Assembly (NCBI GenBank): GCA_030743005.1
Contig: JASLTG010000009.1
Location: 1-50,652 of the forward strand
Source: Acidimicrobiales bacterium
Lineage (GTDB): Bacteria > Actinomycetota > Acidimicrobiia > Acidimicrobiales > Poriferisodalaceae
DNA: 50,652 bases
Direction: 5' to 3'
The translations under genes and the position numbers were made by a program. The notes under the pieces are model-generated. The model ran no database searches. It saw only the letters and a program-made list of their open reading frames with translations, and was not told the DNA's origin. Numbering within the stretch: the first letter of the stretch is position 1; every line of letters starts with the position of its first letter. Shown in pieces: positions 43,766 to 50,652 of this stretch.

Positions 43766-43800
43766 AAACCTATTGAAGCCAGTGAACCCGCCATAGGTTT
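43766..43800. promoter_or_regulatory. Perfect 8-bp inverted repeat in a divergent promoter region
   Basis: AAACCTAT and ATAGGTTT are exact inverted 8-base arms with a 19-base spacer, in the 156-base gap between the small membrane protein (minus) and the LLM gene (plus). The arms share ACCTA-like cores with the element at 43433-43456. Likely operator or structured leader; no regulator is adjacent. Confidence 0.35.
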
Positions 43801-43864
43801 TAGCAGCATGCAGATATTCTCGACAATGGAGTGAAAAAGCTTCCGAAGCAAAGTAGGTACTCCA

Positions 43865-44734
43865 GTGGGCCAGAAACAATCTTCAACAGGAATGATGTTT
43901 AACACCGACCGAATGCCTGGTGATTCGCTCAAGGGTTTCGGGGAACAGATTGAATCAATGGGTGTCGACACTTTGTGGTTGCCCGAGTTATTCGGTCGGG
44001 AACCATTCGCCACAGCAGCACATCTCTTGGCAGCGACAACGCGGCTTCGTGTTGGGACAGGAATAGCGAACGTGTACGCGCGAGATGCAACTGCTGCAGC
44101 AGCAGGCGCCCGCACTTTGTCTGAATTCTCCTCCGACAGGTTTGTTTTAGGTTTAGGAGTTTCTAACTCTGGGTTAGCTCAAGCCCGCGGTCACGACTGG
44201 GAACCGCCCGTAGAAAAGCTGCGAGATTATGTCGAAGCGGTCCGTTCGGCCGAGCTTTCGATTCCAGGAGATCACAACCTCGAAATCCACGTTGCCGCAC
44301 ACGGACCCAGAATGATCGCGGCCTTAGGAGATTTGGTTGACGGAGTAAGCACATTTTTACAAACCCCAGTCCATACCGAAGAAACCAGAAAGCGAATCGG
44401 GCCCGATATCGCGTTGAATGTGACGCAAATGTGCCTACTAGTTGAGGACCCGGCCGAAGCGAGGCGTTTAGCTCGACGAGCGCTTGCTTTCTATATCGGT
44501 CTCGATTACTACCATCGAGCTTGGCGTAATCTTGGATTCACAGACGATGACTTCACCGGTGGAGGAAGCGACCGGTTGATCGATGCACTGGTGGCTTGGG
44601 GCGACCCTCAGACAATTTCTCTCCGCCTCAACGAACACCGCAATGTTGGAGCGACAGAGATGGTGATCATTCCGTTGAATCCTGCAGGTGGGGGAGAACC
44701 GCATCTGCAACTTCTTGAAGCCTTAACCAAATAA
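43865..44734 (+). CDS. LLM-class F420-dependent oxidoreductase
   Basis: A 289-aa protein with LWLPELFGREPFATAAHLLAATTRLRVGTGIANVYARDATAAAAGARTLSEFSSDRFVLGLGVSN as a diagnostic stretch (landmark, about residues 38-100) very close to the TIGR03620-type F420 family. The middle keeps RDYVEAVR and AHGPRMIAALGDLVDGV. It should bind F420 and act on an unknown small molecule. The GTG at 43865 gives the family-typical N-terminus; an ATG at 43892 or 43895 is possible. It is followed by the HisC-like aminotransferase 40 bases on. Confidence 0.85.
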   Translation: MGQKQSSTGMMFNTDRMPGDSLKGFGEQIESMGVDTLWLPELFGREPFATAAHLLAATTRLRVGTGIANVYARDATAAAAGARTLSEFSSDRFVLGLGVSNSGLAQARGHDWEPPVEKLRDYVEAVRSAELSIPGDHNLEIHVAAHGPRMIAALGDLVDGVSTFLQTPVHTEETRKRIGPDIALNVTQMCLLVEDPAEARRLARRALAFYIGLDYYHRAWRNLGFTDDDFTGGGSDRLIDALVAWGDPQTISLRLNEHRNVGATEMVIIPLNPAGGGEPHLQLLEALTK

Positions 44735-44773
44735 GCGCCTAGGCTGTCGCGGATCGATTTAGGAGGAGCGCTG

Positions 44774-45853
44774 GTGAGTGGACGACCTCGTGCGGTAGTG
44801 GACAGCCTCCCGCAGTACAAACCGGGAAAATCAGCAGCGCAAGCAGCAGCTGATCATCAACTGACGGAAGCGATCAAGCTTGCTTCCAACGAGAGTTCCC
44901 ACGGTCCTCTGCCTTCGGTATTGGCAGCTGTCGCCGATGGAGCCAATCTTCTGAACCGTTATCCAGATCATCGAGGCGAAGCTTTACGGGCAGCAATATC
45001 GGAGAAGCAAGGTATAGGTCAAGATCAGATAACCATTGGCTGTGGTTCGGTCGGACTGCTGCAACAAGCCTTTACCGCATACGTCGGTGTAGGAGATGAG
45101 GTTGTTTACCCATGGCGGTCTTTTGAAGTTCACCCCGTCTTTAGCGCTATTGCAGAAGCACGAGCGGTCACAGTCCCACTCCAAGACCAAGCATTCGATC
45201 TAGAAGCCGTTGAAGCGGCGGTGACAGAACGAACGAAGCTTGTGATCCTGTCAACTCCAAATAATCCAACCGGCACAGTTTGTGGCACGCATGAACTCAA
45301 CAAATTATTGGATGCGTTGAGCGAAGATGTTGTGGTGATAATCGACGAGGCATATCTCGAGTTTGTGACTGATGAGTCGGTAAGTAACCCCGTCACTGAC
45401 ATCCTGCCTCACCACGACAATGCCGTGGTTTTCAGAACTTTCTCTAAGGCGTATGGCCTTGCGAACCTTCGAGTCGGATACGCGCTCGGCCATTCTGATG
45501 TGATTGGAGCTATCGACAAGGTTGCGCTGCCGTTTCTGGTCAACGGATTAGCCCAGACTGCAGTACTAGCGTCCCTTGAAACAACTGCCGAAAAAGAACT
45601 CCAAGAGCGTGTAGCCGAAGTCATCAGCGAACGAAGCCGCGTTACGGAGTTACTTCTCGACTTGGGGTGGCCGGTGACTCCAAGTCAGGCAAATTTTCTT
45701 TGGCTTCCGGTCGAAGAAGAAGCTGGCCCGCTTTTCCAGCGACTTGAAGCTAAAGGCATAGTCACGCGACCATTTGAGGGTGAGGGGTTGCGAGTTACGA
45801 TCGGTACACCCGAGGAAAATAATCGGTTTCTTGAGCAAATCGGCCCAAGGTAG
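44774..45853 (+). CDS. Histidinol-phosphate / aromatic amino acid aminotransferase-like PLP enzyme
   Basis: A 359-aa class I/II aminotransferase of the HisC or actinobacterial Pat type. Landmarks are AIKLASNESSHGPLPSVLAAV near residue 33, a DQITIGCGSVGLLQQAF loop that binds PLP phosphate, the LVILSTPNNPTGTVCG asparagine near 158, IIDEAYLEF, and VFRTFSKAYGLANLRVGYALG with the Schiff-base lysine near 221. The GTG start has a perfect AGGAGG seven bases upstream. It is not in a his operon, so aromatic aminotransferase activity is possible. The AADC-type decarboxylase and aldehyde dehydrogenase follow. Confidence 0.85.
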   Translation: MSGRPRAVVDSLPQYKPGKSAAQAAADHQLTEAIKLASNESSHGPLPSVLAAVADGANLLNRYPDHRGEALRAAISEKQGIGQDQITIGCGSVGLLQQAFTAYVGVGDEVVYPWRSFEVHPVFSAIAEARAVTVPLQDQAFDLEAVEAAVTERTKLVILSTPNNPTGTVCGTHELNKLLDALSEDVVVIIDEAYLEFVTDESVSNPVTDILPHHDNAVVFRTFSKAYGLANLRVGYALGHSDVIGAIDKVALPFLVNGLAQTAVLASLETTAEKELQERVAEVISERSRVTELLLDLGWPVTPSQANFLWLPVEEEAGPLFQRLEAKGIVTRPFEGEGLRVTIGTPEENNRFLEQIGPR

Positions 45854-45911
45854 AAGACCTTCTAGGCTGCGAAAAGAAACACTGAATTAATCGAAAGTAG
45901 CGGAGGTCAGC

Positions 45912-47339
45912 GTGTTTATCGATGGAGCGTGGGTTGAGGCCCGATCTGGCAAAACCTTCGACGTCACTAATCCGGCTACGGGTGAAGTGCTCGGCACGGT
46001 TCCAGCGGGCGATGCAACAGATGCCACAGCGGCGATAGACGCCGCGAGTCAAGCCTTCCCTGCTTGGTCCAGCACTACGGCCTATGAACGTTCCAGGCTC
46101 CTATATCGAGCATGGGAGCTAATGGTGGAACGGAGCGAAGCGTTAGCTCAGCTCATGACCTCGGAACAAGGAAAACCGCTGAAGGCATCTCGCGCAGAAG
46201 TTAAGTATGCGGCAGACTTTTTGATTTGGTTTGCCGAAGAAGCCAAAAGAGTAACCGGCGAATGGTTACCCTCTCAGCGAGCAGATCAACGTTTCCTTTC
46301 AGTGAAAGCTCCCGTGGGCGTTGTAGCTGCTGTAACTCCATGGAACTACCCGATTTCGATGCTCACTAGAAAGATGGGTCCAGCGTTGGCCGCTGGCTGC
46401 ACTTTGGTACTCAAGCCAGCTGAAGCAACACCTCTTTGCGCGAAGGCAACCTACGAAGTGTTTATCGATGCAGGTTTCCCTGATGGCGTGATTAATTTAG
46501 TGACAGCGGCAGATCCAGTACCCATAGGTGATGTCTTCACCGGAGATCCGAGAGTAGCGAAACTAACCTTTACTGGCAGCACAGCGGTCGGTCGAACCCT
46601 CGCAGCCAAATCGGCAGCCAATCTTCAGCGAATCTCCGTGGAGCTTGGCGGTCACGCACCTTTTATAGTTTTTCCTGACGCCGACCCTGTGCATGCCGCC
46701 AAAGGAGCAGCCGCGCTTAAATTCTTAAACGCTGGCCAAGCCTGTATAAGCCCCAACCGTCTTTATGTACCAAACTCTCTACGTTCCGAATTCGAAGAAA
46801 CACTCTGCAGTCGAGTCAGCAAACTGCAGACCGGCAATGGAATGGAAGATGGTATTGGCGTCGGTCCTTTAGTTAACGATGCTGCAGTATCAAAGGTTGA
46901 ACAACAGGTCGAAGACGCTCGAGAAAAAGGCGCGGGTGTGCCAGTCGGAGGTGCACGTCTTACAGAGGGAGAGCATGCCAGCGGACACTTCTTCGCTCCG
47001 ACGGTGCTAACAGACGTGCGTCCCGATATGACGATTTATAGAGAAGAGACTTTCGGGCCAGTAGCTCCCGTAATCGGATATGACGACCCAGAACAAGTAC
47101 TCGACTTAGCAAACGACACCAATTACGGCTTGGCGGCTTACGTTTATACGCGGGATATCTCAGTGGCTATGCGTGCCTTTGAGGCCCTCAGGTTTGGGAT
47201 TATCGGTGTCAACGATGTAAATCCGACATCAGCATCAGTTCCATTCGGAGGCATGGGGGACTCAGGTGTTGGGCGCGAAGGTGGACACGAAGGAATTAAC
47301 GAGTACCTCGAAACCAAAACAGGCGGTTTCGCGATCTAG
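45912..47339 (+). CDS. NAD(P)-dependent aldehyde dehydrogenase, succinate-semialdehyde dehydrogenase-like
   Basis: A 475-aa aldehyde dehydrogenase of full family length. The region AVTPWNYPISMLTRKMGPALAAGCTLVLKPAE near residue 140 has the catalytic asparagine and nucleotide-site lysine, VELGGHAPFIVF the general base glutamate near 240, GQACISPNRLYV the catalytic cysteine near 275 and EETFGPVAPVIGY the late motif near 380. Closest resemblance is to GabD-type enzymes. GTG start with GGAGG at good spacing. Preceded by the HisC-like gene and ending at a bidirectional hairpin. Confidence 0.88.
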   Translation: MFIDGAWVEARSGKTFDVTNPATGEVLGTVPAGDATDATAAIDAASQAFPAWSSTTAYERSRLLYRAWELMVERSEALAQLMTSEQGKPLKASRAEVKYAADFLIWFAEEAKRVTGEWLPSQRADQRFLSVKAPVGVVAAVTPWNYPISMLTRKMGPALAAGCTLVLKPAEATPLCAKATYEVFIDAGFPDGVINLVTAADPVPIGDVFTGDPRVAKLTFTGSTAVGRTLAAKSAANLQRISVELGGHAPFIVFPDADPVHAAKGAAALKFLNAGQACISPNRLYVPNSLRSEFEETLCSRVSKLQTGNGMEDGIGVGPLVNDAAVSKVEQQVEDAREKGAGVPVGGARLTEGEHASGHFFAPTVLTDVRPDMTIYREETFGPVAPVIGYDDPEQVLDLANDTNYGLAAYVYTRDISVAMRAFEALRFGIIGVNDVNPTSASVPFGGMGDSGVGREGGHEGINEYLETKTGGFAI

Positions 47340-47341
47340 TT

Positions 47342-47359
47342 CCTCGTCTTCGAACGAGG
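47342..47359. terminator. Bidirectional hairpin terminator between convergent genes
   Basis: CCTCGT and ACGAGG form a perfect 6-bp stem with a 6-base loop (CTTCGA), placed exactly in the 20-base gap between the stops of the aldehyde dehydrogenase (plus) and the decarboxylase (minus). It is usable from both strands; flanking T-runs are short. Confidence 0.5.
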
Positions 47360-48778
47360 TTAAGCAAGTTTGTCGAGGAGATCCCAAAGAGCATCGACAT
47401 GTCGCTGTTCGGTTGCGCGCTGACCAATCGACACCCGAATCATGGGACGCCCATCGAGTTCGGAACCGGTCCATGCAACCTCACCCGTCGCATTAACTGC
47501 CTCAATTAATTGCGTCGTTGCCTCATCACTTTCCGTGCACCTGAAGCAAACAAGAGCGAACGGGTGGGGTGCCACTAGCTCAAACCGAGGATCGCTTTCC
47601 AGGCGACTCGCTAACTGTTCTGTGAGAGCTACGTGGTAACGAATCATCGACCGAAGACCCTCGGCCCCGTAACTCCGAATGACCCACCATAATTTTAAAG
47701 CTCGAAAACGGCGACCGAGAGGCACGTGCCAGTCTCGGTAGTCGATGACAGCACCGGATTCGCTGGCTTCGTTCTTCAAATACGGAGGCAGAATGCTAAG
47801 ACAGTCGATTAGCGGGCCGCGATCTGCGACGTAGAAAACAGAACAATCGAAGTTCACCATCAGCCATTTGTGTGGGTTGAACGTGTAGCTATCAGCGAGT
47901 TCTACACCGTCTTGATGGTGCCTGAACTCAGGACAAAGCATCGCGTTGCCGGCGTAGGCAGCATCAATGTGCAGCCATAAGTTTTCGTCGCGACAGATTT
48001 CCCCGATAGAACGAATCGGATCCACTCCTGTTGTTCCGGTGGTTCCAATTGTCGCCGCAACAAATATAGGGCTAAGTCCGTCAGCTCGATCTTGGTCGAT
48101 AGCAACACGGAGATCTTCGAAACGCATTGCTTGGTCATCATCTACATCGATAAGTCTCACGTGGCCATACCCAGCTACGGTGGCACCTTTTTGGATTGAA
48201 CTGTGAGTTTGAGTTGAAGCGTAGGCAACCATCGAATCAGGGCTGATTCCCGACTTTGCTGCTTGGTGTCGAGCTACAACAAGTGCGGTATGAGTCGAGT
48301 CCGAGGCACTCATTTGGAGTACACCCCCGCCTTGTTCTGTGGTTTTCCACGAAGTTGGCAGATCTAACAGGTCAACTAACCAATCGAGCACATGGCTTTC
48401 GATTTCAGTAGCTGCAGGCGACGTTGACCAAAGCATTCCTTGAACGCCCAACCCGGCAGAGGCCAGTTCAGCTAGGACGGAAGGCGGTGAAGCATTGGCC
48501 GGGAAAAAAGCGAACCACGACGGGTGCTGCCAATGGGTTATGCCTGGCATGACTACCGAATCCAAGTCTCTAATGAGATTCTCAAACGGTTCACCAGTTT
48601 CGGGAGCATGGGAAGGCAGATGATCACGAATTGTGCCAGGGGTTACTTGAGACATAACTGGAAGATTTTCGACTCTGTCCCAATAATCAGCGATCCAATC
48701 GATCAAAGCATGACCGTGCTCGCGAAATTCCTCTGACGACAAGTGTTGGGGAGGTTCAGGAAGATTCTTGTCGGTCAT
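47360..48778 (-). CDS. Aromatic-L-amino-acid decarboxylase family PLP enzyme
   Basis: A 472-aa group II PLP decarboxylase. Landmarks: HWQHPSWFAFFPANASPPSVLAELA near residue 80, WLHIDAAYAGNAMLCPEFR near 268 with the PLP aspartate, the Schiff-base lysine in NPHKWLMVNFDCSVFYV near 302, and VIDYRDWHVPLGRRFRALKLWWV near 345. The tyrosine in DYRDW matches the catalytic-loop tyrosine of true decarboxylases (aldehyde synthases have Phe there). Substrates of the family include tryptophan, phenylalanine, tyrosine and DOPA. Full length. The 111-base divergent region with the SDR holds the likely promoters. Confidence 0.9.
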   Translation of the reverse strand: MTDKNLPEPPQHLSSEEFREHGHALIDWIADYWDRVENLPVMSQVTPGTIRDHLPSHAPETGEPFENLIRDLDSVVMPGITHWQHPSWFAFFPANASPPSVLAELASAGLGVQGMLWSTSPAATEIESHVLDWLVDLLDLPTSWKTTEQGGGVLQMSASDSTHTALVVARHQAAKSGISPDSMVAYASTQTHSSIQKGATVAGYGHVRLIDVDDDQAMRFEDLRVAIDQDRADGLSPIFVAATIGTTGTTGVDPIRSIGEICRDENLWLHIDAAYAGNAMLCPEFRHHQDGVELADSYTFNPHKWLMVNFDCSVFYVADRGPLIDCLSILPPYLKNEASESGAVIDYRDWHVPLGRRFRALKLWWVIRSYGAEGLRSMIRYHVALTEQLASRLESDPRFELVAPHPFALVCFRCTESDEATTQLIEAVNATGEVAWTGSELDGRPMIRVSIGQRATEQRHVDALWDLLDKLA

Positions 48779-48877
48779 GGTGTGCCTTCATGGAGAATCG
48801 GTGACGGAATATCGCAGGCCTGTCGAGGCATCGTAGCGTTGCCTAACCTCTGAATAGCCAGCGTTTTGGTCACCGCC

Positions 48878-48883
48878 TACGAT
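48878..48883 (+). promoter_or_regulatory. Candidate leaderless promoter -10 box
   Basis: TACGAT lies six bases before the ATG at 48890, with CTAACT between and no ribosome-binding sequence. Same spacing as at 5181, 13038 and 26109. Confidence 0.35.
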
Positions 48884-48889
48884 CTAACT

Positions 48890-49648
48890 ATGAAGAGACT
48901 CACAGGGCGGGTCGCCGTCGTAACGGGTGGTGGTTCAGGAATCGGGAGGGCGACAGCCATTCGATTCGCCGAAGAGGGTGCCACTGTCGCAATAGTTGAC
49001 CTTAACGCTGGAGCAGCGGCAGCTACCTCCGAGATAGCTGAACAACATGGGGGAACCTGCTGCTGGTACGAGTCAGATGTCTCCGACCATGACGCAGCCA
49101 ACGAGATAGCGAACGGAATTGTCGAACGATTTGGCTCACTAGACGTACTTGTCACAGCCGCAGGGATTTCAGTTGGGAAGACGGTGCCCGATACTCTCCC
49201 TGAAGAGTGGGACAAAATCTTCGCTGTGAACGTCAAAGGCACCTATCTCTGGATGAGGGCAAGTATTCCGCTGATGCAGAGCAGTGGTTCAGTCATTGCT
49301 ATAGCTTCGCAACTCGCTGTCTCGGGAGGGATATCTAACGCCGCCTACATTGCTTCGAAAGGCGCGATAGTAAGCCTTTGTCGCACGGCCGCGAACGACC
49401 ACGCTCCAGAAGGCATCCGAGTTAATTGCATTCTCCCGGGAGCGACCGAGACACCGTTGCTGGAGCGTTCCTTTGCCCGGTTCGAGGACCCAACCCCATA
49501 CATCGAACGCTCTTTATCTAGACATCCGTTAGGACGATTTGGGAAACCCGAAGAAGTAGCCGAAGCAGCATTGTTTCTGGCCTCGGACGATTCAAGCTTT
49601 ACTACCGGTACCGAATTGCGCGTTGATGGTGGGTGGATAGGCGGCTAG
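48890..49648 (+). CDS. Short-chain dehydrogenase/reductase (SDR)
   Basis: A 252-aa classical SDR. TGGGSGIGRA near residue 13 is the cofactor-binding motif, an aspartate follows at VDLN near 36, the NNAG-like VTAAGIS is near 87, the catalytic Ser lies in AIASQLAVSGG near 140, YIASK supplies Tyr and Lys near 155, and the family end SSFTTGTELRVDGGW is intact. It favours NAD because of the acidic residue after strand 2. The ATG at 48890 starts just before the conserved region; a TTG at 48866 is unlikely. Ends overlapping the cupin gene by four bases. Confidence 0.9.
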   Translation: MKRLTGRVAVVTGGGSGIGRATAIRFAEEGATVAIVDLNAGAAAATSEIAEQHGGTCCWYESDVSDHDAANEIANGIVERFGSLDVLVTAAGISVGKTVPDTLPEEWDKIFAVNVKGTYLWMRASIPLMQSSGSVIAIASQLAVSGGISNAAYIASKGAIVSLCRTAANDHAPEGIRVNCILPGATETPLLERSFARFEDPTPYIERSLSRHPLGRFGKPEEVAEAALFLASDDSSFTTGTELRVDGGWIGG

Positions 49649-50031
49649 CGGTGCTGTTCTTCGGTGTAGAACTTTGAACCCTGATCAAACTTGTTTGGCT
49701 TAAGGAAGAAACCCAAAATCACTGCACCGTCAACACTGCGAGCCTCATGACGATTGCCGGCAGGCCTCCAAATGTAGTGACCGGGTAAAGCCTTCCCCTC
49801 ATGGTCTTCGAATGAACCAGAAATGACCCAAGTTTGTTCAATGTCGGTGTGCTCATGTGCGGGAACCACCGCACCTGGCTCTAGCTTGAAAAGGATCGTA
49901 GAGCGACCAGAACTAGGATCCGACCACAACACCTTGTGTTCGATACCGGTGAATTCAGAGGCGCTCCAAGGTATTTCCTTGGGGTCGATATAGACAGACG
50001 CCAGCTCTGGCGGATTGTTGAAAGTAGTCAT
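49645..50031 (-). CDS. Cupin domain protein (ChrR-like)
   Basis: A 128-aa single-domain cupin. PAHEHTDIEQTWVISGSFEDHEG near residue 62 holds the first cupin motif with two His and a Glu, and PAGNRHEARSVDGAVILGFF the second motif with its His; together they form a likely metal site. Small cupins of this type act as dioxygenases, isomerases or sensors, and the role here is not known. The ATG at 50031 has GAAGGGG a few bases upstream; a longer frame to 50064 lacks such a site. Confidence 0.82.
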   Translation of the reverse strand: MTTFNNPPELASVYIDPKEIPWSASEFTGIEHKVLWSDPSSGRSTILFKLEPGAVVPAHEHTDIEQTWVISGSFEDHEGKALPGHYIWRPAGNRHEARSVDGAVILGFFLKPNKFDQGSKFYTEEQHR

Positions 50032-50111
50032 TGTTTGCCCCTTCAGCCTCCTAGAGTTCAACACAAATGGGTGATTGCCGTCGGAATGGCGCTACGAGTT
50101 AGGTGAAGCTG

Positions 50112-50652
50112 ATGAGTTGGAAAGAAGTTGATAAGGGGTGGGGGGACCAAGCCAAGGTTTGGGCAGCAGTCATGGAACCAAGATGGTGGCCCGAATTTGA
50201 TGCGGTGCTAAGGGCAACCAATGTGGGACAAGACATGGATTATCTAGACATTGCGTGCGGGTCGGGTCTCATGGTGAACATGGCGTCCAGGCGCGGGGCG
50301 CGAGTACATGGCCTAGATGCCTCTGATCGACTCCTCGCACTAGCCAAGCGGCGCACTCCGGGAGGAGATATACGGCATGGGGACATGAACGCGTTGCCTT
50401 GGAGCGATGAAAGTTTCGACGTGGCGACAAGTTGCCGCGGAATTTGGGGACCGAATCAACAGGCAGTGCATGAAGCGGCGCGCGTTCTTAAACCCGGAGG
50501 TTGTCTGGGTCTCAGTTTCTTTTCCGCGGGCCGAGAAGGCAGCCAGGTCGGCAAGGCTTTCCAAGCGATACGGCGTGTGTCAGAACATGAAATTGAATGG
50601 TCTCAACAACTGGGTGAAATCGGGATAGAAGGTCGCGCTGAAGAAATGTGTG
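50112..50652 (+). CDS. Class I SAM-dependent methyltransferase (3' end beyond the window)
   Basis: About 180 codons before the window ends. Seen are YLDIACGSGLMVNMA (SAM-binding motif I) near residue 46, VHGLDASDRLLALAKRR for the ribose-binding acidic residue, HGDMNALPWSDESFDVATSCRGIWG near 90, and LKPGGCLGLSFF (motif IV-V region), the pattern of UbiE/Methyltransf_11 proteins. Missing C-terminus prevents naming the acceptor. AGGTGAAG precedes the ATG by a few bases. It is divergent from the cupin gene; linkage is unproven. Confidence 0.85.
   Translation, partial: MSWKEVDKGWGDQAKVWAAVMEPRWWPEFDAVLRATNVGQDMDYLDIACGSGLMVNMASRRGARVHGLDASDRLLALAKRRTPGGDIRHGDMNALPWSDESFDVATSCRGIWGPNQQAVHEAARVLKPGGCLGLSFFSAGREGSQVGKAFQAIRRVSEHEIEWSQQLGEIGIEGRAEEMC

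Noticed and set aside
47967..48206. Small plus-strand frames inside the decarboxylase gene
   Set aside because: They lie entirely opposite a full-length conserved PLP decarboxylase and show no family resemblance.
1..50652. CRISPR arrays, tRNA or rRNA genes, IS elements and attachment sites
   Set aside because: I saw no regularly spaced direct repeats, transposase, integrase, or cloverleaf or rRNA signatures by reading; a covariance-model scan would be needed to exclude a divergent tRNA.

Overview
This window looks like chromosomal DNA from a free-living, probably marine actinomycete-type bacterium (Acidimicrobiia-like is my best guess). That placement is inference from gene content: a mycothione reductase and a homologue of the mycothiol-linked reductase Rv2466c, three F420/flavin luciferase-like (LLM) oxidoreductases, an F420/FMN split-barrel protein, many acyl-CoA ligases, crotonases and serine hydrolases, and recurrent leaderless-type start signals. 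Base composition looks close to balanced by eye. No phage, IS element, CRISPR array, rRNA or tRNA was recognised.

Layout. 1-5181 (minus): class V aminotransferase (cut by the window edge), beta-hydroxyacid dehydrogenase, acyl-CoA ligase, a NicX-type ring-cleaving dioxygenase and a histidine phosphatase. 5281-8021 (plus): serine hydrolase and mycothione reductase. 8036-17074 (minus): a tightly packed run, in transcription order gcvT, gcvP, DinB-like protein, nucleoside hydrolase, selD, DnaJ-domain protein, NadD-like nucleotidyltransferase and a 2OG-Fe(II) oxygenase, preceded by a tandem glycine riboswitch (about 17104-17296). 17377-18697 (minus): ArsC-like selenoprotein, crotonase and a truncated SerB-like ACT-domain fragment. 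18808-23213 (plus): a two-gene molybdopterin oxidoreductase operon in which the iron-sulfur subunit is fused to its membrane anchor. 23358-29139: serine hydrolase, LLM enzyme, split-barrel protein, Rv2466c-like protein, two alpha/beta hydrolases and a Nudix hydrolase. 29143-33811: part of the aerobic benzoyl-CoA (box) pathway (boxB, boxC and a divergent benzoate-CoA ligase). 33808-42016: esterase, crotonase, methyltransferase, small acidic protein, acyl-CoA ligase, epoxide hydrolase and typA. 42167-50652: two LLM enzymes around a small membrane protein, a HisC-like aminotransferase, aldehyde dehydrogenase, aromatic amino acid decarboxylase, SDR, cupin and a methyltransferase cut by the window end.

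The main discovery is selenocysteine use. Two genes that conventional ORF calling truncates continue in the same frame through a UGA placed exactly at a family catalytic cysteine. In selD (10314-11372) the UGA is codon 16, in the context HGAG-U-ACK. In the ArsC-like gene (17377-17733) it is codon 12, in the context HNPH-U-GSSK, and the UGA is followed at the expected distance by a 7-bp hairpin with a GGUC loop, the form of a bacterial SECIS. The organism should therefore encode SelA, SelB and tRNA-Sec elsewhere.

How the genes may work together: glycine sensing controls gcvTP and perhaps the genes behind it, including selD. The Sec-ArsC protein, mycothione reductase and the Rv2466c-like protein suggest mycothiol/selenol redox chemistry. 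The box genes, NicX-like dioxygenase, acyl-CoA ligases, epoxide hydrolase and aromatic amino acid decarboxylase suggest use of dissolved aromatic and heteroaromatic compounds.
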